Shown here in pieces: positions 1 through 4,662 of a stretch of 8,034 bases of DNA (positions are counted from its first letter, which is position 1; each line of letters starts with the position of its first letter). The stretch spans positions 1 through 8,034 of the forward strand of contig JAEXBL010000376.1 of the NCBI GenBank assembly GCA_023394015.1. The letters run 5' to 3'. The DNA is from Pseudomonadota bacterium (GTDB lineage: Bacteria; Pseudomonadota; Gammaproteobacteria; Burkholderiales; Burkholderiaceae_C). Both the position numbers and the translations under genes were made by a program. The notes beneath the pieces were generated by a model that made no database searches, was not told the origin of the DNA, and saw only the letters and a program-made list of their open reading frames with translations.

Positions 1-16
1 TCGCACGGCCAGCGCC

Positions 17-592
17 ATGTCGTCACGCACGGGGCTCACCGGCTGGCTGCTGGCCGCGCTGGCCGGCCTGCCGGCCTGGGGTGCGGCGGCGCAGCCCGCG
101 GCGCCGGTGCCGAACCGTGAGGCCGCCGCGTACGAGGAACCCCGCATGGACCCCGCACCACCCACCCTGACGCTGCGCTCCCTGCACATGGGGCGCAACC
201 ACATGGCGCGCACCGAGTGCTTCCAGGTCTCGATCAGCCCGGCGCCGGATGGCGGCTGGCAGATGGATGCCTGGTTCCCCAGGCTGCAAGAACCCGATGT
301 GCGCTGCGAGCAGGCCGAGGTGCCCGCCGCCGAGGTCGAGGCCCTGACAGACTGGCTGAGAACGCAGTTCGCCCATGTCGTGGGTTCGCGCGAGCCGTTG
401 CTCAAGCCGGGGGTGCTTCAAGCCTTGGCAGCCCCCTTCGTGCGGGATCAGACGACGGAATCCCTGAGCCTTCGTTTCGAGCAGGGCAGGGTGCCCGACA
501 CCCGGGACGCGGTGCCGCCGCAAACCCGCGAGGCACTCAGGCAGCGGCTGCAGGCGCTGGCGGCCCGGCTGTGCGGGCCCGACGAGCGCTGA
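17..592 (+). CDS. Hypothetical exported protein (signal peptide), 191 aa
   Basis: I do not recognise a family. The first ~26 residues look like a Sec signal peptide: a short basic start, a hydrophobic stretch (LTGWLLAALAGLPAWG) and an AAA-Q cleavage-like site near residue 25. The mature part is soluble-looking with no further membrane segment. It contains three cysteines (in TECF, VRCE and RLCG) and an amphipathic Arg/Leu/Ala-rich C-terminal helix. A periplasmic location is therefore inferred. The reading frame stays open to the left edge of the window, so a start further upstream cannot be excluded; ATG17 is chosen because it puts the signal peptide at the N-terminus. It ends with TGA 102 bp before the yqjD-like gene and is followed by a strong palindrome, so it is probably a separate transcript. 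Confidence 0.6.
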   Translation: MSSRTGLTGWLLAALAGLPAWGAAAQPAAPVPNREAAAYEEPRMDPAPPTLTLRSLHMGRNHMARTECFQVSISPAPDGGWQMDAWFPRLQEPDVRCEQAEVPAAEVEALTDWLRTQFAHVVGSREPLLKPGVLQALAAPFVRDQTTESLSLRFEQGRVPDTRDAVPPQTREALRQRLQALAARLCGPDER

Positions 593-603
593 GGCTGCAC
601 CTG

Positions 604-619
604 GCGCCTGGCCAGGCGC
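604..619. repeat. Perfect 16-bp palindrome downstream of the first gene
   Basis: GCGCCTGGCCAGGCGC is its own reverse complement and lies 12 bp after the stop codon of the exported protein. As RNA it would fold into a 6-bp GC hairpin with a GGCC loop. No run of T follows, so it is not a classic intrinsic terminator. It could be a transcript-end hairpin or a dimeric protein site. Confidence 0.4.
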
Positions 620-660
620 GCCACCTACGGCGGCGTCCTACGCGCCGCGCCCGGCGGCTC

Positions 661-670
661 TGCTAGGATT
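661..670 (+). promoter_or_regulatory. Possible extended -10 element upstream of the yqjD-like gene
   Basis: TGCTAGGATT contains a TG-n-TAGGAT extended -10-like element 25-30 bp upstream of the ATG at 694. No convincing -35 is seen in the GC-rich stretch before it. E. coli yqjD is controlled by RpoS, whose promoters depend mostly on the -10 region, which fits, but this call is only a motif match. Confidence 0.2.
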
Positions 671-693
671 GATTCCCCTTCTAGGAGAGCACC

Positions 694-1020
694 ATGAATT
701 ACTCGGATCTTGCCGAATCGGCCACCGAAACCAAAGAGCAACTCGTCGCCAACCTGCGCCGCGTGGTGTCCGATGCCGAGGACCTGCTGGCCGCCACCGC
801 CGGCCAGACCGATACCAAGATCACGGAGCTGCGTGCCCGCGCCCGCGAGAACCTGCTGCTGGCACGCGAAAAGCTGGCCGACGCCGACGCCGCCCTGCGC
901 GCCCGCGCCCGCCAGGCGGCCGAATACACCGACGACTACGTGCATGACAACCCCTGGTCCTCGATCGGCGCCGCCGCCGCGCTGGGCCTGCTGATCGGCG
1001 TGCTGCTGGGCCGCCGCTGA
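694..1020 (+). CDS. yqjD: DUF883 family, ElaB/YqjD-like membrane-anchored protein, 108 aa
   Basis: The protein is a charged Ala/Arg/Glu-rich helix (about residues 5-80) followed by NPWSS and a single C-terminal hydrophobic segment (about 88-105) ending in GRR. This is the hallmark layout of the DUF883 (ElaB/YqjD) family, at typical length. In E. coli, YqjD and ElaB are C-tail-anchored inner-membrane proteins that bind ribosomes in stationary phase; the same role here is inference. The coiled-coil part shows 11-residue spacing, with LRARAR repeated 22 residues apart (46 and 68). The start is supported by AGGAGAG at 683-689, the best ribosome binding site in this cluster. It leads a cassette with yqjE-like and yqjK-like genes 43 bp and further downstream. 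The symbol is by analogy with E. coli. Confidence 0.82.
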   Translation: MNYSDLAESATETKEQLVANLRRVVSDAEDLLAATAGQTDTKITELRARARENLLLAREKLADADAALRARARQAAEYTDDYVHDNPWSSIGAAAALGLLIGVLLGRR

Positions 1021-1063
1021 TCGCCTTCGCCGCGCTGGCCGCCACTGCACCACGCCCTTCGCC

Positions 1064-1447
1064 ATGAGCCTGCCTTCCGCCGACGCCAGCACCGCCGCGC
1101 GCGTGCGCGGCCTGTTCGCCGACGTGATCGAGCTGGTGCAGGTGCGCCTGGAGCTGTTCACCGTGGAGGCGCGCGACGAGCTGTCGCGCCTGGCCCGCAT
1201 GGCGGTGATGGGCGCGCTGGCGGTGGTGTTCGTCAGCTTCGGCCTGATCTTTCTGGCCATCTTTCTCACCGTGCTGCTGTGGGATTCGCAGCGCCTGCTG
1301 GCGCTGGGCATCTTCACCACCCTGTTTTTGGGCGGTGGCGCGGTGCTGGCCCTGCTGGCCTGGCAAAAGGCCAGGCAGGGCCTGCGCATGTTTGGCGCCA
1401 CGCGCGATGAGCTGCGGCGCGACCAGGAAAGGCTGCGTGCCTCATGA
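1064..1447 (+). CDS. yqjE: YqjE-like phage-holin-superfamily III membrane protein, 127 aa
   Basis: A small integral membrane protein: an amphipathic N-terminal helix (about residues 10-44, with VELVQVRLELF-type spacing) is followed by two hydrophobic segments (about 46-72 and 78-101) and a basic/acidic cytoplasmic tail. This matches the YqjE / putative holin superfamily III family found beside DUF883 proteins. Despite the family name there is no sign of a phage here; the neighbours are chromosomal. Its molecular function is not established. There is no clear Shine-Dalgarno before ATG1064. Its stop overlaps the next start by four bases (ATGA at 1444-1447), which indicates translational coupling to the YqjK-like protein. 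Confidence 0.75.
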   Translation: MSLPSADASTAARVRGLFADVIELVQVRLELFTVEARDELSRLARMAVMGALAVVFVSFGLIFLAIFLTVLLWDSQRLLALGIFTTLFLGGGAVLALLAWQKARQGLRMFGATRDELRRDQERLRAS

Positions 1448-1779
1448 GCGCCGAGCCCCCCGTCGATCTGGCCGTCAGGCGCGAGCAGCTGCGCCTGCGC
1501 TCGGCGCAGCTGCGCGAGCAGATTGCCGTGCGCACCTCGGTGCTGCGCCCGGTGTTCAGGGCCACCGACCGCGTGCGGGGCGGTGTGCGCACGGTGCGCA
1601 ACGTGAGCAACGCGCGCAACCAGCACGCCCTGGCCCTGCTGGCCGGCTCGGCGCTGGTCGGCGCCCTGCTGGTGCGCCCGCGTGCCGCGGCCCGGCTGGG
1701 GCTGCGCGTGTGGTCGGGCTGGCAGATGTTCCGTCGGCTGCGGCCCGTGGTCAGCAGCGTGCTGCGGCAGCTGGGCTGA
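1444..1779 (+). CDS. Small YqjK-like membrane protein, 111 aa
   Basis: An arginine-rich protein with a helical N-terminal half (about residues 8-60), one likely membrane segment (about 62-78, LALLAGSALVGALLV) and a second weaker amphipathic region to the end. It occupies the yqjK position, directly after the YqjE-like gene with a 4-bp ATGA overlap, and its size and make-up fit that small family. The sequence has no catalytic motif. The assignment rests mostly on position and architecture; direct similarity to E. coli YqjK is weak by eye. It probably forms a membrane cassette with the two preceding genes. Confidence 0.6.
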   Translation: MSAEPPVDLAVRREQLRLRSAQLREQIAVRTSVLRPVFRATDRVRGGVRTVRNVSNARNQHALALLAGSALVGALLVRPRAAARLGLRVWSGWQMFRRLRPVVSSVLRQLG

Positions 1780-1824
1780 AAGGGCCGGGGCGCCGCCCGC
1801 GCGCAGCCATGCAAGGACGCCGCC

Positions 1825-2316
1825 ATGCCAACCCCGACCGCGGCTGCCGCGCCTTCCTACAAGATTCCCGAATCGGTGCTGGTGGTGGTGCACACCCCGG
1901 CGCTGAACGTGCTGCTGCTGCGGCGCGCCGATGCGCCGGGCGAGTTCTGGCAATCCGTCACCGGCAGCAAGAACCATGTCGATGAGCCGCTGAAGCGCAC
2001 CGCCGTGCGCGAGGTGCTGGAGGAAACCGGCATCGACGCCACCCACCCCGCCTGCACCCTGCGCGACTGGGGCATCGAGAACCTGTACGACATCTACCCG
2101 CGCTGGCGGCACCGCTACGCGCCGGGCGTGACGCGCAACCGCGAGCACGTGTTCGGCCTGTGCGTGCCCGAGGGCACGCCCGTGCACCTGAGCCCGCGCG
2201 AGCATTCCCGATGCATCTGGCTGCCCTGGCGCGACGCGGCCGACCGCTGCTTCTCGCCGTCCAACGCCGAGGCCTGCCTGCTGCTGCCGCGCCTGGCGGC
2301 CGAGGTGAATGCATGA
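1825..2316 (+). CDS. nudB: Dihydroneopterin triphosphate pyrophosphohydrolase (Nudix), 163 aa
   Basis: NudB removes pyrophosphate from 7,8-dihydroneopterin triphosphate, the second step from GTP to tetrahydrofolate, in the cytoplasm. The Nudix helix runs from G47 to I70 with R62-E63 and E66-E67 as the metal-binding REVLEETG core. The loop before it has one residue more than the textbook box (G-x6-E rather than G-x5-E, G47 to E54), which I believe is common in betaproteobacterial NudB. A second signature, YPRWRHRYAPGVTRNREHVF (residues 91-110), is typical of NudB and separates it from general MutT proteins. AAGGA at 1813-1817, 7 nt before ATG1825, supports the start. It lies 45 bp after the YqjK-like gene, overlaps the EEP gene by ATGA at 2313-2316, and is two genes upstream of folE, which makes its substrate. 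Confidence 0.9.
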   Translation: MPTPTAAAAPSYKIPESVLVVVHTPALNVLLLRRADAPGEFWQSVTGSKNHVDEPLKRTAVREVLEETGIDATHPACTLRDWGIENLYDIYPRWRHRYAPGVTRNREHVFGLCVPEGTPVHLSPREHSRCIWLPWRDAADRCFSPSNAEACLLLPRLAAEVNA

Positions 2317-3092
2317 GCACGATGGATTCGACCTTCGGCGTCACGCACGGCATTCTGCGCGTGGCCACCTACAACATCCACAAGGGGGTGCAGGGCGTGG
2401 GGCCGGCGCGCCGGCTGGAGATCCACAACCTGGCGCTGGCCATCGAGACGCTGGACGCCGACATCGTGTGCCTGCAGGAAGTGCGCGCCACCAACCGCAA
2501 GGAGGCCAGCTACTTCACCGGCTGGCCCGATCTGCCGCAGGCCGAGTTCCTGGCGCCCGAGGGCTACCAGGCCGCCTACCGCACCAACGCCGTTACCAAG
2601 CACGGCGAGCATGGCAACGCGCTGCTGTCGCGCTGGCCCATCCTGGCCTGCAAGCACGAGGACATGTCCGACCACCGCTTCGAGCAGCGCGGCCTGCTGC
2701 ACGTGGAGTTGCTGGTGGCCGGCGTCAGCGTGCACGCCATCGTGGTGCACTTCGGCCTGATCCCGGCCAGCCGCCTGCGCCAGACCGCGCGGCTGAAGGC
2801 CTACATCGCCCGCGAGGTGCCGCGGGACGCACCGCTGGTGGTGGCGGGCGACTTCAACGACTGGGGCACGCGCGTGCGCCGGCTGCTGCACGTCGATTCG
2901 CTGCACGCCTTCGAGGGCCCGCGCACGCTCACCTACCCCTCGCGCTACCCGGTGGCGCAGCTCGACCACATCTACGCCCGCGGCCTGCGCCCCTTGAGCC
3001 TGGCGGCGCCGCGCGGGCGCATCTGGAGCCGCATGTCGGACCACCTGCCGCTGATCGCCGAGTTCAACCTGCCCGAGCAGGATGCTACATAA
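2313..3092 (+). CDS. Endonuclease/exonuclease/phosphatase (EEP) family protein, 259 aa
   Basis: A complete EEP-superfamily fold with its metal and catalytic motifs in order: TYNIHKG (N21), LQEVR (E56), GNALLSRWPI (101-110), VVHFGL (H146), GDFNDW (D180, N182), LDHIYARGL (D218-H219) and SDHLPLIAEF (D243-H244). Members hydrolyse phosphodiesters or phosphomonoesters with Mg2+; the substrate cannot be read from the motifs. No signal peptide or membrane segment is seen, so it is probably cytoplasmic. It resembles E. coli YbhP, which is encoded beside the cardiolipin synthase gene clsB, but here the next gene is folE. The start at 2313 is chosen because it overlaps the nudB stop by 4 bp (ATGA). The frame is open further upstream to 2160, but that would bury about 150 bp inside nudB and add an Arg/Pro-rich non-conserved extension. 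Confidence 0.85.
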   Translation: MSTMDSTFGVTHGILRVATYNIHKGVQGVGPARRLEIHNLALAIETLDADIVCLQEVRATNRKEASYFTGWPDLPQAEFLAPEGYQAAYRTNAVTKHGEHGNALLSRWPILACKHEDMSDHRFEQRGLLHVELLVAGVSVHAIVVHFGLIPASRLRQTARLKAYIAREVPRDAPLVVAGDFNDWGTRVRRLLHVDSLHAFEGPRTLTYPSRYPVAQLDHIYARGLRPLSLAAPRGRIWSRMSDHLPLIAEFNLPEQDAT

Positions 3093-3125
3093 AACGCAGC
3101 TTGCAGCGCCGTCGGGCCGGCGACA

Positions 3126-3143
3126 GGGGAGCTTCGGCGCCCC
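3126..3143 (+). promoter_or_regulatory. UUCG-capped hairpin in the folE leader
   Basis: GGGGAGC-TTCG-GCGCCCC folds into a seven-step stem with one A/G mismatch and a UUCG tetraloop, about 30 nt before the folE ATG. Just upstream, CGCCG (3107-3111) can pair with CGGCG (3118-3122). No T run follows, so it is unlikely to be a strong terminator. It may limit readthrough from the EEP gene or shape the folE leader. Confidence 0.3.
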
Positions 3144-3172
3144 CAGGCATTGCTGCTACCATCGCTTCGCCC

Positions 3173-3901
3173 ATGAAACCTCAACCTGATCTCCCCCTGG
3201 CGCAGCAGGACGCAGCGGACGAGGGCACGCCCGTCTCCGTCAAGATCCGCGAGCGCCTGCAGGCCGCGCGCAGGCGCTTCAACGCCAACGACAACATCGC
3301 CGACTTCATCCAGCCCGGCGAGCTGGAGAAGCTGCTCGACGAGGTCACGGCCAAGATGGAGGGCGTGCTCGACAGCCTGGTGATCGACACCGCCAACGAC
3401 CACAACACCCAGGACACGGCGCGCCGCGTGGCCAAGATGTATGTCAACGAGGTGTTCAAGGGCCGCTACGTCAAGGCGCCGGCGATCACCGAGTTTCCCA
3501 ACGCCGAGCGGCTGAACGAGCTGATGATCGTCGGTCCCATCACCGTGCGCTCGGCCTGCAGCCACCACTTCTGCCCGGTCATCGGCACGCTGTGGATCGG
3601 CGTGCTGCCCAACGAGCACACCAACGTCATCGGCCTGTCCAAGTATGCCCGCGTGGCCGAATGGATCATGGGCCGGCCGCAGATCCAGGAAGAGGCGGTG
3701 GTGCAACTGGCCGACCTGATCCAGAACAAGACCAAGCCCGACGGCCTGGCCATCGTGATGGAGGCCACGCACTACTGCGTGGCCTGGCGCGGCGTGAAGG
3801 ACCTGGACAGCAAGATGATCAACTCCGTCATGCGCGGCGTGTTCCTCAAGGACGCCAACCTGCGGCGCGAGTTTCTCTCGCTCATCCCCCGGAAGACGTG
3901 A
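3173..3901 (+). CDS. folE: GTP cyclohydrolase I, 242 aa
   Basis: FolE converts GTP to 7,8-dihydroneopterin triphosphate plus formate, the first committed step of folate/pterin synthesis, as a cytoplasmic zinc enzyme of the T-fold class (decameric in E. coli). Zinc ligands are visible: C129 and H132 in CSHHF, and C202 in ATHYC. H131 and H200 match the E. coli catalytic histidines, GLSK (S156-K157) and R206 match phosphate-binding residues, and Q172-E173 match the guanine-binding pair. The usual Glu of CEHH is Ser130 here. The ~40-residue N-terminal extension before the catalytic part is not distinctive. The frame is open far upstream, but ATG3173 is the plausible start since the upstream part overlaps the EEP gene. 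No clear Shine-Dalgarno precedes it. The C-terminus (EFLSLIPRKT) looks natural although the stop lies at the edge of an insertion-like repeat. Confidence 0.9.
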   Translation: MKPQPDLPLAQQDAADEGTPVSVKIRERLQAARRRFNANDNIADFIQPGELEKLLDEVTAKMEGVLDSLVIDTANDHNTQDTARRVAKMYVNEVFKGRYVKAPAITEFPNAERLNELMIVGPITVRSACSHHFCPVIGTLWIGVLPNEHTNVIGLSKYARVAEWIMGRPQIQEEAVVQLADLIQNKTKPDGLAIVMEATHYCVAWRGVKDLDSKMINSVMRGVFLKDANLRREFLSLIPRKT

Positions 3902-3913
3902 ACCTAGAAATGG
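3898..3913 (+). repeat. Left arm of 16-bp perfect inverted repeat
   Basis: GTGAACCTAGAAATGG is an exact reverse complement of 4126-4141 and contains the folE TGA stop (3899-3901). Inside it, similarity to the right end continues imperfectly (AAATGGnAGnTGAnCGC), as expected for terminal inverted repeats of a mobile element. Confidence 0.85.
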
Positions 3914-4135
3914 CAGCTGACCGCTTTCGCCTTTCAGGAACGCCACATGCTTATTGACTTTTCCGGCTTCGATCCCGCTCACCTGGAGGGTCAGCGCGCT
4001 ACGCACCCGATCGCGCCGCGCTGGCCGCACCATGCGGCGTTGCTCGTCCTAGCAGGCACGGGCCTGCGTCGTCCTCACGCCTTGCCTGGCACGCCCATCA
4101 CGGCACGCTCGAGCGCGTTCAACTCCCATTTCTAG
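3904..4135. mobile_element. MITE-like non-autonomous insertion between folE and the BLUF gene
   Basis: The gap between folE and BLUF is bounded by CTAG at both ends (3904-3907 and 4132-4135). Immediately inside lie imperfect terminal inverted repeats of about 20 bp, AAATGGCAGCTGACCGC against AAATGGGAGTTGAACGC. Removing the insert with one CTAG leaves GTGAACCTAGGTTCAC, a perfect palindrome linking folE stop and BLUF start 12 or so bases apart. This fits a target duplication of TA (IS630 type, known to insert in CTAG) or CTAG (some IS5-family elements). The insert is ~225 bp, too short for a transposase, and more A/T-rich at its ends than the neighbours. It holds a small hairpin, GCAGGC/GCCTGC (4052-4057 and 4062-4067), and one short ORF. 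The parent IS is not recognised. A plain long inverted repeat without transposition remains possible. Confidence 0.55.
3947..4135 (+). CDS. Short ORF inside the insertion, doubtful (62 aa)
   Basis: The ORF begins with ATG preceded by AGGAA at 3936-3940 with 6-nt spacing, a good ribosome binding site that is otherwise rare in this region. The N-terminus MLIDFSGFDPAHLEG looks protein-like, whereas the rest is Arg/Pro/His-rich and low in structure, and the stop falls within the right inverted repeat. I do not recognise it. One reading is the remnant 5' end of a transposase gene kept near the left end of a deleted IS, fused out of frame to the right end. It may equally be chance. Confidence 0.2.
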   Translation: MLIDFSGFDPAHLEGQRATHPIAPRWPHHAALLVLAGTGLRRPHALPGTPITARSSAFNSHF

Positions 4136-4141
4136 GTTCAC
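4126..4141 (-). repeat. Right arm of 16-bp perfect inverted repeat
   Basis: CCATTTCTAGGTTCAC is the exact reverse complement of 3898-3913 and ends one base before the BLUF start codon. AGG at 4134-4136 is the only Shine-Dalgarno-like sequence in front of ATG4143, so the repeat itself carries the ribosome binding region of the BLUF gene. Confidence 0.85.
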
Positions 4142-4142
4142 C

Positions 4143-4565
4143 ATGCTTGTCCGACTGCTTTACGCCAGCCGCGCCGTCGATGCCTCGCCCGCGGCCATCG
4201 AGGCCATTCTGGGCGCTGCGCGCCAGCACAACCACGAAACCGGCATCACCGGCATCCTGGTCTACGGCGGCGGCGTGTTCATGCAGGGCATGGAGGGTGG
4301 CCGCCAGGCGGTGAGCGACCTGTACGGCACCATCCAGCGCGATCAGCGCCACAAGGACGTGGTGCTGCTGCACTACGAAGAGATCGTCGAGCGCCGCTTC
4401 GGCGGCTGGACCATGGGCCTGGTCGATGCCTCGCGCGTCAACGCCAGCGTGCTGCTCAAGTACTCCGAGCGCGCCGAACTCAATCCCTACGCAGTGTCGG
4501 GCCAGGTGTCGCTGGCGCTGCTGGAGGAGCTGATGGCCACCGCCAGCATCGTCGGCCACACCTGA
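4143..4565 (+). CDS. Stand-alone BLUF-domain blue-light photoreceptor, 140 aa
   Basis: BLUF proteins bind FAD and switch hydrogen bonding around the flavin on blue light. All key residues are present: Y7 (RLLYASR), N30 (ARQHNHETGITG), Q48 (VFMQGMEGG), and W89/M91 (FGGWTMG). The domain fills about residues 1-95, and the rest is the short C-terminal helical cap (to 140) typical of PixD-like single-domain BLUF proteins. There is no fused EAL, cyclase or DNA-binding output domain, so it must act through a partner protein, which is not identifiable here. It is cytoplasmic, with no signal. It lies downstream of folE on the same strand, separated by the insertion-like element; before that insertion the spacing would have been about a dozen bases. 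It converges on the SulP gene. Confidence 0.9.
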   Translation: MLVRLLYASRAVDASPAAIEAILGAARQHNHETGITGILVYGGGVFMQGMEGGRQAVSDLYGTIQRDQRHKDVVLLHYEEIVERRFGGWTMGLVDASRVNASVLLKYSERAELNPYAVSGQVSLALLEELMATASIVGHT

Positions 4566-4587
4566 GCGCGCTCGCCGCGCGATTCAA

Positions 4588-4620
4588 GCCAGGTCGGCCC
4601 CCGGCACCTGCCGACCAGGC
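4588..4620. terminator. Bidirectional terminator-like hairpin between BLUF and SulP genes
   Basis: GCCAGGTCGGC (4588-4598) pairs with GCCGACCAGGC (4610-4620) over 11 bp with one A/A mismatch and an 11-nt loop. A second inverted repeat, GCCGTTC (4622-4628) with GAACGGC (4648-4654), follows at once. Both sit in the 97-bp gap between convergent stops. Neither has a T run, so they may act as hairpin barriers rather than classic intrinsic terminators. Confidence 0.45.
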
Positions 4621-4662
4621 AGCCGTTCGTGCGCCGCCGCCCGCCCTGAACGGCGAGGCGGC

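Noticed and set aside
1064..1447. Prophage lysis gene suggested by the holin-like fold
   Set aside because: No endolysin, spanin or phage structural genes are nearby, and the yqjD-yqjE-yqjK context explains it.
625..2205. Long minus-strand open frame (526 aa) opposite the yqjD-E-K and nudB genes
   Set aside because: It is Arg/Gly/His/Ala-rich with no family signature and lies antisense to four well-supported genes; long antisense frames are expected at this GC content.
2160..2312. Earlier start for the EEP protein
   Set aside because: It would lie inside nudB, and the extra 51 residues look like a frame-shifted shadow; ATGA overlap at 2313 is a better start.
2309..3172. Upstream extension of the folE frame giving a 530-aa protein
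   Set aside because: The extension is Arg/Ala/Pro-rich and overlaps the EEP gene, which carries all its motifs in another frame; FolE homology begins only after 3173.
3954..3982. TTGACT as a -35 element inside the insertion
   Set aside because: No acceptable -10 is found 16-18 bp downstream.
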